34,234 nucleotides of DNA from assembly GCA_023511655.1 (NCBI GenBank), contig JAIMBB010000020.1, positions 1 through 34,234 of the forward strand, read 5' to 3'. This DNA is from Anaerolineae bacterium (lineage in GTDB: Bacteria > Chloroflexota > Anaerolineae > J036 > Brachytrichaceae). The notes under the pieces are model-generated. The model worked only from the letters and a program-made list of their open reading frames with translations, was not told the DNA's origin and made no database searches. Positions within the stretch are counted from its first letter, which is position 1, and every line of letters begins with the position of its first letter. The position numbers and the translations under genes are program-made. This document shows positions 25,309 through 34,135 of the stretch, piece by piece.

Positions 25309-25971
25309 TCAATCACACTCATTGCCGGTCATAATCAGCTGGCGCAGCAGATGATGCACGTAGGGAATGGTGTGCTCTCCGTTGACCTCGCGCAGCAGGC
25401 CCAGGTTGCGGTAGTAATCAATCAGCGGGGCTGTTTGTTCCTGGTAGACGCGGATGCGACGAGCCTGAGTTTCAGGGTTATCGTCGGATCGCTGGTATAG
25501 CTCTCCGGTGCAGACATCCTTTTTGCATCCCTCGCGCGGCGGCAGAGATTCGTAACTGAACACGGCGCCACAGTCGCGGCACGTCCAGCGGTGCGACAGG
25601 CGCTCCATCAGCATGCGCTCGCGAACGCGAATATAGGGCACGATGGTGATGCACTTGCCCAGCTCCCGCAGCAATTGGGCGAGCGCATCGGCCTGCGGGA
25701 TGGTGCGCGGAAAACCATCCAGGATAAACCCGCGCGCGGTGTCCGGACGGCTCAGCCGCTCGCGCACCATCCCAATCGTGATCTCGTCCGGAACAAGTTC
25801 GCCGCGATCTAGATATTGCTGGGCCAGCTTGCCGAGCTCGGTTTGGTTCTTGATATTCTCGCGAAAGAGATCACCGCTCGAGATGTGCGGGATGTGCAAG
25901 TCCTTCGACAAAAGGACAGCTTGAGTGCCCTTTCCTGCTCCCGGCGCGCCAAGTAGCACGATTCCTTGCAT
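25309..25971 (-). CDS. adk: Adenylate kinase, zinc-LID form
   Basis: Adk interconverts ATP plus AMP and two ADP. The 220-residue protein has the P loop GAPGAGKGTQA, the AMP-binding SSGDLFRENI and GFPRTIPQADAL, and the long LID domain carrying four cysteines (CRDC, then GCKKDVC) that should bind zinc, as in Gram-positive and thermophilic enzymes. It lies 91 bases after secY. Confidence 0.96.
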   Translation of the reverse strand: MQGIVLLGAPGAGKGTQAVLLSKDLHIPHISSGDLFRENIKNQTELGKLAQQYLDRGELVPDEITIGMVRERLSRPDTARGFILDGFPRTIPQADALAQLLRELGKCITIVPYIRVRERMLMERLSHRWTCRDCGAVFSYESLPPREGCKKDVCTGELYQRSDDNPETQARRIRVYQEQTAPLIDYYRNLGLLREVNGEHTIPYVHHLLRQLIMTGNECD

Positions 25972-26062
25972 CTTCGTTAACCCCGCCTCCTACCCTTACG
26001 CGCTCGACCTCGCATCCGCGAGTCAGTCCAATACATCTTGGAACTCAGGGAGGCCCAGGCCA

Positions 26063-27466
26063 TCACTTGATGAATCCTTCGTAGTTGCGCATCAAGAGCT
26101 GAGCTTCGAGCTGGCGCATGGTATCCAGCACCACACCGACGACGATCAACAGCCCCGCGCCCGACAGCAACAGGTTGTTGTTGCCCACCGGTCGAAGGAA
26201 CAGGAATCCCGGCACGTGCGACAGGAAGTTCAGCAGATACGGCAGGATGGCCAACAGGCCCAGGAACAACGCGCCAACCAGCGTGAGCCGACGCATCACA
26301 CGGGTGATGAACACTTCGGTCGTCTTCCCAGGACGGATGCCCGGGATGAAACCGCCTTGTTTCTGCAGGTTTTCGGCCAGGTTCTGCTGCTGCATCATCA
26401 CATCGGTATAGAAATAGGTGAACCCGATGACGAGCAGGAAGTACATCAGGGTGTAGAGCACCAGGCTCCACGAGAGCGCGTCGGAGCTGGCCTGGCCAGC
26501 GCTGAACAGGCTGACCACGTCTTGAGCGAAACGCTGCACACCCGCATCGCTGCTGTTGACAAAGAAGCCGGCGATGATGGCCGGGAAGACCAGCATAGCC
26601 TGCGCGAAGATCAAGGGGATCATGCCAGCGGTGTTGACCTTCAAGGGGATATGCGTACCTGCCCCACCTAGCATGCGACGGCCGCGCACCCGTTTGCCAT
26701 ACTGCACGGGTATGCGCCGTTCGCCTTCTTGAATATAGACGATCCCAATCACCGTGATGACTGTGATCGCCAGGAACGCCAGCAGGGTGATGAACGCGGT
26801 GGTGGTCGCTGCGATCTGAGCGAGGTTGCTCGGAATGCGGGCGACGATGCCGCCGAAGATAATGATGGACAGGCCCTGACCGATGCCCTGTTCGGTGATG
26901 AGCTCACCGAGCCACACAGCGAACATTGTGCCGGCGGTCATGGTCACGATGGTGACGATGGTCGGCAGAATGAACTCGGGCCGGTCTAATCCCCACTGCG
27001 GCAACACGCGTTGACCGCCGGTCACCTGCGCACCGATGCTTTCGAAGATGTTAACCTGGCCGATCGCGTTCAGCGCTGCCATCGGCACTGTCAGGAAATA
27101 GGTCAGCCGGTTGATCTTGCGGCGGCCCTGATCACCCTCCTTGGCCAGCTCCTCCAGGCGTGGGACAACCGGGATGAGCAGTTGCAGGATGAGCGAGGCC
27201 GTCACATATGGATACACACCCATCGCCAGCACGGAGAAGTTGAACACGGCCCCGCCCGACAGCAAGCTGAGCAAACCGACGATACTGCCCAGACCACCCG
27301 CCTGCCCTTGCTCCACAGCGGTGCGGATTTGCTGCAGCACTTCCGGGTTCACACCGGGCACCGGCACATGAGCGATCAGGCGATAGATGACCAGGATGAA
27401 CAGGGTGAAGACGATCTTGTTCCTGATCTCGGGTAGCGCGATGGCGTTGCGTAATGCTTGTAACAT
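26063..27466 (-). CDS. secY: Preprotein translocase subunit SecY
   Basis: SecY is the channel protein of the Sec translocon. The 467-residue protein has about ten membrane segments (first at about residues 17-38, NKIVFTLFILVIYRLIAHVP) and the plug region after it. GEWITEQGIGQG-like text is seen as LGELITEQGIGQGLSIII, a SecY hallmark, and RRIPVQYGKR and LKVNTAGMIPLIFAQAML are the cytoplasmic loop and following segment. It follows rplO by 79 bases, and a hairpin lies in that gap. Confidence 0.97.
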   Translation of the reverse strand: MLQALRNAIALPEIRNKIVFTLFILVIYRLIAHVPVPGVNPEVLQQIRTAVEQGQAGGLGSIVGLLSLLSGGAVFNFSVLAMGVYPYVTASLILQLLIPVVPRLEELAKEGDQGRRKINRLTYFLTVPMAALNAIGQVNIFESIGAQVTGGQRVLPQWGLDRPEFILPTIVTIVTMTAGTMFAVWLGELITEQGIGQGLSIIIFGGIVARIPSNLAQIAATTTAFITLLAFLAITVITVIGIVYIQEGERRIPVQYGKRVRGRRMLGGAGTHIPLKVNTAGMIPLIFAQAMLVFPAIIAGFFVNSSDAGVQRFAQDVVSLFSAGQASSDALSWSLVLYTLMYFLLVIGFTYFYTDVMMQQQNLAENLQKQGGFIPGIRPGKTTEVFITRVMRRLTLVGALFLGLLAILPYLLNFLSHVPGFLFLRPVGNNNLLLSGAGLLIVVGVVLDTMRQLEAQLLMRNYEGFIK

Positions 27467-27496
27467 CTGTTCTATGCTTCGCCTCGAGTTCGTATA

Positions 27497-27535
27497 CCCG
27501 GCCCGTTCGGTCGTGTGCGAACAACCTCGGCCGGG
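27497..27535 (-). other. Hairpin between rplO and secY
   Basis: CCCGGCC (27497-27503) and GGCCGGG (27529-27535) enclose a second pair, GTTCG (27505-27509) and CGAAC (27518-27522), in the 79-base gap. It could be a two-part hairpin in the transcript. There is no T tract, and its role is unknown. Confidence 0.4.
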
Positions 27536-27545
27536 AACGTCAAAC

Positions 27546-28028
27546 TCATCGGGTGCGGTAGCCGCCGCGCTTCACGTCGAGCTTTGTCACCGTGCCGCCG
27601 GCTTGTTCGATCTTTTGTCTGGCCGCTGCGGAGAATTTATGCGCTGACACCTTTAGCGGGACGTTCAGATCACCGACGCCCAGGATGGCAATGTGCTTAT
27701 CGCTCTTGCGCGCCAGGCCGGTGGCCACTAACGCTTCGGGAGTGACTTCGCTGCCCGCTTCGAACTTTTCTGCCAGCAAGCCGACGTTGACCGGGCGATA
27801 GACGATTCGATACGGATTGTTGAAGCCGATGCCGCGCATGAACGGCAGCTTACGCACCATCGGAAACTGGCCACCCTCGAAGTAGGGGCCCTTCACGCCG
27901 CCGGAACGGGCCGCTTGTCCTTTCTGGCCGCGGCCGGCAGTCTTGCCCTGACCTGCCGCAATGCCGATGCCTTTGCGCTTCTTGCGCTTGCGCGACCCCG
28001 GCGCAGGTTTGATTTCATGCAGTTTCAT
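27546..28028 (-). CDS. rplO: 50S ribosomal protein L15
   Basis: L15 is a late 50S assembly protein. The 160-residue protein starts [20 protein letters not shown] and has GQGKTAGRGQKGQAARSGG and GFEGGQ-like PYFEGGQFPMVRKLP. Its ATG overlaps the rpmD stop by four bases. Confidence 0.96.
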   Translation of the reverse strand: MKLHEIKPAPGSRKRKKRKGIGIAAGQGKTAGRGQKGQAARSGGVKGPYFEGGQFPMVRKLPFMRGIGFNNPYRIVYRPVNVGLLAEKFEAGSEVTPEALVATGLARKSDKHIAILGVGDLNVPLKVSAHKFSAAARQKIEQAGGTVTKLDVKRGGYRTR

Positions 28029-28237
28029 CTGACTTCCACCAAGTGCTTTACTACATTCAGCATACCGCGGATCTGCGGTGTATCGTCATGTTGTACTTCT
28101 TGACCGAGCTTGCTAAAGCCGAGCGCTTTGAGCGTGCGTTTCTGTCGCACGTTGTAGCCGATTGCGCTCTTGACCCACTTCACCGTGATTCGCTTGATCT
28201 GGCTTGCAACCTCGGTATCAGTTGTTGTCGTTGCCAT
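28025..28237 (-). CDS. rpmD: 50S ribosomal protein L30
   Basis: The 70-residue protein is a bacterial short-form L30, with [19 protein letters not shown] and TLKALGF, and a typical C-terminus [16 protein letters not shown]. The ATG at 28237 with GGAGG seven bases upstream is chosen over one 27 bases earlier. It overlaps the rpsE end by 20 bases and rplO by four, so three genes are tightly coupled. Confidence 0.95.
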   Translation of the reverse strand: MATTTTDTEVASQIKRITVKWVKSAIGYNVRQKRTLKALGFSKLGQEVQHDDTPQIRGMLNVVKHLVEVR

Positions 28238-28805
28238 CGCCTCGCCTCCAGAACGGCTGGACATCCGCGACGCTCTTACCGCGTCGCGCAGCCTCCTCGT
28301 GGATGTTCTTCAACGCCAGCAACCCTTCGAACGTTGCATAGGTCGAGTTGAGCTTGCTTTGCGAACCGAGCGACTTGGTGAGCACGTCCTTCACACCGGC
28401 CGCCTCCAGCACGGCGCGCACGCCGCCACCGGCGATGACGCCGGTGCCGGGCGAAGCCGGCTTGAGCATCACCTTGGCCGCGCCATATTTTTGAATCACC
28501 TGGTGTGGAATGGTCGTGCCGACGATCTCCACACGCTGCATGTTCGCCCGCGCGCGCTCGGTGGCTTTGCGGATGGCGTCTTGCACAGCCCGAGCTTTGC
28601 CCAAGCCCACGCCGACGCGTCCGTTGTTGTCGCCGACCACGATCAACGCACGGAAGGCAAACCGGCGACCGCCTTTGATCACCTTTGCCACGCGCGTGAC
28701 ATCCACGATCCTGATGTCCAGTTCAGGACCTTCGCTCTCTGGCCGCGCCGAAGGGCTGCGTCGCGTTTCACGCTCCCGACGTTGCTGCTGATTTCGATTC
28801 ACCAT
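28218..28805 (-). CDS. rpsE: 30S ribosomal protein S5
   Basis: S5 acts in translational accuracy and mRNA unwinding. The 195-residue protein has a charged N-terminal tail of about 25 residues, then [24 protein letters not shown] and [20 protein letters not shown], and later [19 protein letters not shown]. It lies five bases after rplR. Confidence 0.97.
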   Translation of the reverse strand: MVNRNQQQRRERETRRSPSARPESEGPELDIRIVDVTRVAKVIKGGRRFAFRALIVVGDNNGRVGVGLGKARAVQDAIRKATERARANMQRVEIVGTTIPHQVIQKYGAAKVMLKPASPGTGVIAGGGVRAVLEAAGVKDVLTKSLGSQSKLNSTYATFEGLLALKNIHEEAARRGKSVADVQPFWRRGDGNDNN

Positions 28806-28810
28806 GTGTG

Positions 28811-29170
28811 TTAGAACTCCAGGCCGCCCTCACGCGCACCGTCGGCGACCGCTTTGATGCGCCCGTGATAGCGATAACCGGCGCGGTCGAACACCACGCG
28901 CTTGATCTGCTTTTCCTGCGCGCGTTGCGCAGCCAGCTTGCCCACCAACGCGGCTTCCTCAGTCTTCTTCAAACCCGCCTGGTCCCTGACTGCCTTCTCC
29001 AGGCTCGACGCAGCGACCAGCGTATGACCGGCTTCGTCGTCAATCAACTGCACGTAGATATGCTTCAAGCTGCGAAACACGTTCAGCCGGGGGCGGCTGG
29101 CCGTGCCGGATATCTTAGCGCGCACACGGCGCCGGCGTCGCTCTCGCGCCTCTTCTCGATTCTTTGCCAT
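28811..29170 (-). CDS. rplR: 50S ribosomal protein L18
   Basis: L18 binds 5S rRNA. The 119-residue protein has [23 protein letters not shown] and [21 protein letters not shown], ending with [28 protein letters not shown]. The arrangement rplF-rplR-rpsE is standard. Confidence 0.96.
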   Translation of the reverse strand: MAKNREEARERRRRRVRAKISGTASRPRLNVFRSLKHIYVQLIDDEAGHTLVAASSLEKAVRDQAGLKKTEEAALVGKLAAQRAQEKQIKRVVFDRAGYRYHGRIKAVADGAREGGLEF

Positions 29171-29248
29171 TGCTTCAGACCTCTGCCTCGCCGGCGACTC
29201 ATCACCTGGGTCAGGCCCACGGACGCTCGCCGGCGATCCTCGTTACGA

Positions 29249-29812
29249 TCACTTGCCGCCCTTGCCAGTCTTGCCGGCTTTGCCCGCCTTGCGCCGCACC
29301 ACTTCGCCCTGATAGCGAATACCTTTGCCCTTGTAGGGTTCCGGTGGGCGCAACTTGCGCACCTGGGCAGCGACCTCGCCAACCAGCTCTTTGTCAATTC
29401 CGCTGACAGTGATGGTGCGAGTTTTCGCATCGGCAGCAAAGGTAATCCCAGGTGGTGGCGGGAATTCAATCGGGTGCGAGTAGCCAAGATAGAGCATCAG
29501 CTTGTTGCCGCTCATTTCGGCGCGATAACCAACGCTCTCCGCACCGATCTCCAACACCTTCGAATATCCCTTCGAAACACCTGTCACCATATTGGCCAGC
29601 AGCGCGCGCGTCAAGCCGTGCAGGGCACGCGCTTCGTCTTCGTCGCTGTCGCGCCGCACGCTCAGCACAGCGCCTTCTTTTACCACCTGGATCTGCGGTG
29701 GGATGGTGCGTTTCAATTCACCTTTCGGGCCTTTGACCGTGATCAGGTTGTCTTTGATCACCACATCCACACCCGCAGGTAACTCGATGGGCTTCTTTCC
29801 AATTCGCGACAT
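29249..29812 (-). CDS. rplF: 50S ribosomal protein L6
   Basis: L6 lies near the factor-binding site of the 50S subunit. The 187-residue protein starts MSRIGKKPIELPAGVDVVI and has VKGPKGEL, GVSKGYSKVLEIGAESVGYRA and PPEPYKGKGIRYQGEVVRRK, followed by a short Lys/Gly-rich tail. It starts 14 bases after rpsH. A 78-base gap to rplR contains two copies of CTCGCCGGCGA. Confidence 0.97.
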   Translation of the reverse strand: MSRIGKKPIELPAGVDVVIKDNLITVKGPKGELKRTIPPQIQVVKEGAVLSVRRDSDEDEARALHGLTRALLANMVTGVSKGYSKVLEIGAESVGYRAEMSGNKLMLYLGYSHPIEFPPPPGITFAADAKTRTITVSGIDKELVGEVAAQVRKLRPPEPYKGKGIRYQGEVVRRKAGKAGKTGKGGK

Positions 29813-29826
29813 GGTTTGTCACTCAC

Positions 29827-30231
29827 TCAATACACGTAGCACAGCACTTCGCCGCCCACGCCCAACCGGCGCGCCTGGCTGCCGGTGATCACGCCCTTCG
29901 GCGTCGAAAGGATGGCAATGCCTATGCCGCTGAGTACGCGTGGGATTTCCCGCTTCGGCACGTAAATGCGCTTACCGGGCCGGCTGACGCGTTCCAGGCC
30001 CGTGATGGCCGGTTTGCGCGCGCGGCGCTCTCCGCTATAGCGGATGGTCAGGTTGAGCACCTTCTTGCCATCTACCTCGACGACTTGGTAGGCATCCAGA
30101 TAGCCTTCTTCTTTCAAAATTTCCGCCACGCGCTCATTGAGCTTGGAAGCCTTCACCGCCACCGAAGCATGGCCGACGGCCGCCGCATTGCGGATGCGCG
30201 TGAGCATGTCACTCAACGAATCGTTCGCCAT
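29827..30231 (-). CDS. rpsH: 30S ribosomal protein S8
   Basis: S8 is a key assembly protein that also represses the spc operon in E. coli. The 134-residue protein has DSLSDMLTRIRNAAAVGHASV, IRYSGERRARKPAITGLERVS and the C-terminal GIGIAILSTPKGVITGSQAR, GGEVLCYVY. The ATG at 30231 has GGAG five bases before it and is chosen over one 18 bases upstream. Confidence 0.96.
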   Translation of the reverse strand: MANDSLSDMLTRIRNAAAVGHASVAVKASKLNERVAEILKEEGYLDAYQVVEVDGKKVLNLTIRYSGERRARKPAITGLERVSRPGKRIYVPKREIPRVLSGIGIAILSTPKGVITGSQARRLGVGGEVLCYVY

Positions 30232-30294
30232 ATCTGCTCCACCAGCCAAACGCCAGGCCCAAAACCATCCGAGTTCCGGCGTCCGGCATCTTCA

Positions 30295-30486
30295 TCACCA
30301 TGAGGCCTTGCGAACGCCAGGAATTTCACCACGCAGCGCCATTTCGCGAAAGACGATGCGCGACACGCCGAACTTGCGCATGTAACCGCGTGCGCGGCCG
30401 CTGACGGCGCAGCGATTGCGAACGCGCACCTTGTACTTGCGGCGTTTCTCACGATACATCATTGCTGTTCTTGGCGTCTTTGCCAT
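30295..30486 (-). CDS. rpsN: 30S ribosomal protein S14, short form without the full zinc site
   Basis: S14 is a 30S head protein. At 63 residues it has the length and layout of the zinc-ribbon (type Z) form, with YKVRVRNRC and [20 protein letters not shown], and ends [11 protein letters not shown]. Only the first of the four zinc cysteines remains (Cys26). The others are replaced by Ser29 (CAVS), Ser42 and Val45 (SRIV). Zinc binding is therefore unlikely, although the fold is conserved. It lies 55 bases after rplE. Confidence 0.95.
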   Translation of the reverse strand: MAKTPRTAMMYREKRRKYKVRVRNRCAVSGRARGYMRKFGVSRIVFREMALRGEIPGVRKASW

Positions 30487-30541
30487 ATGCTTTCCTCACC
30501 TCGTTTCATCGGCGATAAGCCTATCGGGCATTGCCGACTGC

Positions 30542-31102
30542 TTATGACCTGTTGTCCCCTGGTTTGCTGAATGGCATCCCGAATGCACGCAGCATGGCCC
30601 GCCCTTCGTCGTCGGTCTTAGCTGTGGTGACGATGGTCACCTCCAAGCCGCGCACCTTATCAATCTTGTCGTAATCAATCTCTGGGAAGATGATCTGCTC
30701 GCGCAGGCCAAGTGTGTAGTTGCCGCGGCCATCGAAGGCCTCGGGCGACACACCACGGAAGTCACGCACGCGCGGCAAGGCGAAATGAATCAGGCGATAC
30801 AGAAAGTCGTACATGCGCTTGCCGCGTAGCGTCACCTTCACGCCGATCGGCCGACCTTCGCGCAGCTTGAAGCTGGCGATGGACTTGCGCGCTTTCGTGA
30901 CGATCGGCTTCTGGCCCGTGATCGCTGTCAGATCATTGACGGCGAAGTCAACAGCCTTTGGGTTGTCGGCCGATTCGCGCCCCACGCCGATGTTGACGAC
31001 GATCTTCTCGATCTTCGGCACCTGCATGATGTTCTTGTAGCCGAACTCTCTCATCAGCGCCGGTCGAATCTCTTCGAGGTATTGCTTGCTGAGATTGGCC
31101 AT
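30542..31102 (-). CDS. rplE: 50S ribosomal protein L5
   Basis: L5 binds 5S rRNA and contacts the P-site tRNA. The 186-residue protein has [42 protein letters not shown] and [21 protein letters not shown]. It starts two bases after rplX. Confidence 0.97.
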   Translation of the reverse strand: MANLSKQYLEEIRPALMREFGYKNIMQVPKIEKIVVNIGVGRESADNPKAVDFAVNDLTAITGQKPIVTKARKSIASFKLREGRPIGVKVTLRGKRMYDFLYRLIHFALPRVRDFRGVSPEAFDGRGNYTLGLREQIIFPEIDYDKIDKVRGLEVTIVTTAKTDDEGRAMLRAFGMPFSKPGDNRS

Positions 31103-31104
31103 GG

Positions 31105-31419
31105 CTAATCCAACACCTCATCCAACTGATTCGAGTAGCGCTTCTTCACGCCGTCCTCGATGCGATAGTTCACGCGCGTTGGCTTGCCGCTGGGCGCGAT
31201 GAGCTTGACGTTGGAGACATCAATCGGCATCTCCACGTCAATGATGCCGGTCTGCACCACGCGGCGTCCAGCGCGGCGCGGTTTGGCGTGCTTTTTAGCG
31301 ATGTTCACGCCTTTCACCACGACCTTGTTTTCTTTCGGGATGGCGCGCACTACCTCCCCGCGCTTCCCTTTGTATTCGCCGGTGATCACCATCACCGTGT
31401 CACCCTTTTTGATCTTCAT
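31105..31419 (-). CDS. rplX: 50S ribosomal protein L24
   Basis: L24 starts 50S assembly. The 104-residue protein has the KOW motif in [20 protein letters not shown], followed by [15 protein letters not shown] and [10 protein letters not shown]-like text. It lies 63 bases after rplN and two before rplE. Confidence 0.96.
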   Translation of the reverse strand: MKIKKGDTVMVITGEYKGKRGEVVRAIPKENKVVVKGVNIAKKHAKPRRAGRRVVQTGIIDVEMPIDVSNVKLIAPSGKPTRVNYRIEDGVKKRYSNQLDEVLD

Positions 31420-31482
31420 GGCTGCTTCCTCATCTGCGAGCCGCTGGCTGGTCCAGGCGGCCTCTTCATCTCATCTACGTCT

Positions 31483-31854
31483 CTACAACACTTCAGGCGC
31501 AAGCGAAATGATCTTCATGAATCCTTTGTCGCGCAGCTCACGGGCAACCGGACCGAATATGCGCGTGCCGCGCGGGTTGACCTCATCATCGCTCAAGATC
31601 ACCGCGGCGTTATCGTCGAAGCGGATGTATGAACCGTCGGGCCGGCGATATTCTTTTGCCACGCGAACGATCACCGCCTTGACGACCGCGCTCTTCTTCA
31701 CATCAGCGGTCGGGCTGGCCGACTTGACGGTCGCCGTGATGATGTCACCGACGCGGCCGTAGCGCCGCCGATGTCCGCCGTGGATGTGCATACACAACAA
31801 CTCCTTGGCGCCGGTGTTATCCGCCACCTGCAATCGCGTCTCCTGCTGAATCAT
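31483..31854 (-). CDS. rplN: 50S ribosomal protein L14
   Basis: L14 lies at the subunit interface. The 123-residue protein starts [20 protein letters not shown] and has [42 protein letters not shown] and [23 protein letters not shown]. It is three bases after rpsQ. Confidence 0.97.
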   Translation of the reverse strand: MIQQETRLQVADNTGAKELLCMHIHGGHRRRYGRVGDIITATVKSASPTADVKKSAVVKAVIVRVAKEYRRPDGSYIRFDDNAAVILSDDEVNPRGTRIFGPVARELRDKGFMKIISLAPEVL

Positions 31855-31857
31855 GGC

Positions 31858-32115
31858 TCATCCTTCCCTTTGTCGGATCACCTTCTCCAACATCCAGCGC
31901 TTGGTCTTGCTGATGGGCCGGTGCTCGACGATCTGCACCAAGTCACCCTCATGTGCCTGATCGTGCTCATCGTGCGCCTTATATTTTTTGCTGCGCGTCA
32001 ACACCTTCTTGTATAAGGGATGACGCACGGTTCGCTCGACGCGAACCACGATGGTCTTCTGCATCTTGTCGCTGACGACCAGACCAGTCAGACGACGTCG
32101 TCGCTCCTCTGCCAT
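31858..32115 (-). CDS. rpsQ: 30S ribosomal protein S17
   Basis: S17 is an OB-fold primary binder of 16S rRNA. The 85-residue protein has [40 protein letters not shown] and [18 protein letters not shown]. It is nine bases after rpmC and three before rplN. Confidence 0.96.
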   Translation of the reverse strand: MAEERRRRLTGLVVSDKMQKTIVVRVERTVRHPLYKKVLTRSKKYKAHDEHDQAHEGDLVQIVEHRPISKTKRWMLEKVIRQREG

Positions 32116-32124
32116 TCTTCTACC

Positions 32125-32349
32125 TCACCTCTCGGCCTGACGTTGCGCCGTGATCTGTGCCGCAAGCTCGCGCTGACGCAGAATCGTCTTGATGCGCGCA
32201 ATGTCGTGCCGCACGCGCTTGACGCTGCTGGTATCGGTCAACTGTCCCTGGGCGCGCTGGAAGCGCAGGTTGAACAGCTCACGATAAGCGTCGTCCAGCT
32301 TGGACTCCAACTCCGGCGTAGACAACGTGCTCAGTTCACGTGCTTTCAT
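32125..32349 (-). CDS. rpmC: 50S ribosomal protein L29
   Basis: L29 lies at the exit of the peptide tunnel. The 74-residue, two-helix protein has LESKLDDAYRELFNLRFQRAQG and VKRVRHDIARIKTILRQRE. It starts three bases after rplP. Confidence 0.95.
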   Translation of the reverse strand: MKARELSTLSTPELESKLDDAYRELFNLRFQRAQGQLTDTSSVKRVRHDIARIKTILRQRELAAQITAQRQAER

Positions 32350-32352
32350 GTC

Positions 32353-32772
32353 TCATCCTTCCAGTTGCGACTCGGCTACCACCTGGGTCTTCATAGGCAA
32401 CTTATAGGCAGCCTGAGTCAGCGCTGTGCGGGCGACGCTTTCCGGCACGCCCGACACTTCGAACATGATGCGGCCGGGCTTGACCACGGCTACCCAGTGA
32501 TCCACCGAGCCTTTGCCCTTACCCATCCGGGTTTCGGCCGGTTTAGCCGTAACCGGCTTGTCGGGGAAGATGCGGATCCACATCTTGCCACGGCGCTTCA
32601 TCTCGCGCACGATCACGCGGCGCACCGCCTCGATCTGCCTGGCCGTCACCCATGCCGGCTCCAGTGCCTGCAAGCCAAATTCGCCCGACTCGATGGTCGC
32701 GCCGCGAGAAGCGGTGCCTTTCATTCGCCCCCGCATCTGCTTGCGATATTTCACTCTCTTTGGCATCAACAT
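32353..32772 (-). CDS. rplP: 50S ribosomal protein L16
   Basis: L16 lies close to the A site. The 139-residue protein starts [19 protein letters not shown] and has [42 protein letters not shown] and [31 protein letters not shown] ribosome site precedes the ATG. Confidence 0.97.
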   Translation of the reverse strand: MLMPKRVKYRKQMRGRMKGTASRGATIESGEFGLQALEPAWVTARQIEAVRRVIVREMKRRGKMWIRIFPDKPVTAKPAETRMGKGKGSVDHWVAVVKPGRIMFEVSGVPESVARTALTQAAYKLPMKTQVVAESQLEG

Positions 32773-32877
32773 GATGTCTCACCTCGTTAGCTATCGTCAT
32801 CGGGTCGCGCCCACCGGCAGGCTGATAGCCAGACGGCACGCGCGTCCTCAGGCCCATCACCTGACCGACGACGCAGA

Positions 32878-33690
32878 TCAGGCAGGCGCGATGCCGTCGC
32901 TCTTCTCCGCAGCAGTGGGAGAGACGGCAGACTGGCGATCGCCGCGTTCGCCGCCCTCACGGCGCGATCCGCGTCCACCGCGTCTTTCGCGCCGATCACG
33001 TGGCCCCTGCTGCTGGGTGCGCGACGGACGGGTGACTTCCTCCTGCGGCATATCGGGCAAGATATCGCCCTTGTAAATCCACACTTTCACGCCGATCTTG
33101 CCGTAGGTGGTATCGGCCTCCGCCTTGGCAAAGTCAATGTCGGCGCGCAGCGTGTTGCGGGGAATGCGCCCCTCCATCTGCTTGTCGGTGCGCTTCATGT
33201 CGCTGCCGTTCAAGCGGCCGGCGCATTCGATCTTGATCCCCAACGCGCCGCGCTGCATGGCGCTCTGGATAGCCTTCTTCATCGCCCGGTTATGCGGGAT
33301 GCGCCGCTCGATCTGTTGGGCGATGTTATCGGCCACCAGTTGCGCCACCAGATCGGGCTTGACGATCTCCTCGATATCGAGCTTGACCCGCTTGCCGGTC
33401 ATCTTTTCGATGCCTTCGCGGATCTCCTTCACGGCGACGCCCTTGCGGCCGATTACCACGCCGGGCCGGGCCGTGTGCACAACCACATGCAACTGGTTGG
33501 GCGGGAAGCGCTCGATGGTGATGTCGGACACGCCCGCGTTCTCGGCATCCATCTTGCTGCGCAAGTATTCGCGCAACTGCATATCTTCCAGGAGCAGCTT
33601 GGTGTACTCGCGCTTGGGCGCATACCAGCGGCTCTTCCAGTCTCGGATGATGCCGAGTCGAAACCCGTATGGATGAACTTTTCGTCCCAT
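32878..33690 (-). CDS. rpsC: 30S ribosomal protein S3
   Basis: S3 guards the mRNA entry channel. The 270-residue protein starts MGRKVHPYGFRLGIIRDWKS. It has the KH domain with GVVIGRKGVAVKEIREGIEK and the C-terminal domain with ALGIKIECAGRLNG and ADTTYGKIGVKVWIYKG. An extra ~50-residue tail rich in Arg, Gly and Glu follows. There is a 105-base gap before rplP. Confidence 0.97.
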   Translation of the reverse strand: MGRKVHPYGFRLGIIRDWKSRWYAPKREYTKLLLEDMQLREYLRSKMDAENAGVSDITIERFPPNQLHVVVHTARPGVVIGRKGVAVKEIREGIEKMTGKRVKLDIEEIVKPDLVAQLVADNIAQQIERRIPHNRAMKKAIQSAMQRGALGIKIECAGRLNGSDMKRTDKQMEGRIPRNTLRADIDFAKAEADTTYGKIGVKVWIYKGDILPDMPQEEVTRPSRTQQQGPRDRRERRGGRGSRREGGERGDRQSAVSPTAAEKSDGIAPA

Positions 33691-33750
33691 GTCGTTTACC
33701 TTCGTTCCAGGCCTGCCTTGCGCGTCCTGGCAGGTCGAAACGTCACCCTG

Positions 33751-34119
33751 TCATTCCTCATCCTCATCCAGCACTTCCCGCAACACCACCGTGATGTGCG
33801 AGCTTTTGCGCTGGATGGGGCGAAAGCGCCCACGCGCGGCAAAACGCCGCCACTGTCGCGTCGGCCCACCGTCCACGTAGATCTGGCTAATGACCAGATC
33901 CGCCTCGGCAAATTGTTTGTTCTCGACCGCGTTGGCCACCGCCGAAGCGATCACCTTGCTCACCGGCTCGGCGGCAGCCTTCGGGGTGAAGCGGAGGATA
34001 TCGAGCGCTTCCTTGGCCCGCTTACCGCGCACCAGGTCGGCCACCAAGCGCACTTTCTGCGGCGACATGCCGACATAGCGCGCCACGGCGCGCACTTCGT
34101 TACCAGCCAGCTTTGCCAT
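33751..34119 (-). CDS. rplV: 50S ribosomal protein L22
   Basis: L22 lines the peptide exit tunnel. The 122-residue protein has VRAVARYVGMSPQKVRLVADLV, GKRAKEALDILRFTPKAAAEPV and a loop with WRRFAARGRFRPIQRKSSHITVV. It starts 16 bases after rpsS. Confidence 0.97.
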   Translation of the reverse strand: MAKLAGNEVRAVARYVGMSPQKVRLVADLVRGKRAKEALDILRFTPKAAAEPVSKVIASAVANAVENKQFAEADLVISQIYVDGGPTRQWRRFAARGRFRPIQRKSSHITVVLREVLDEDEE

Positions 34120-34135
34120 GATTGACGTTCACTCC

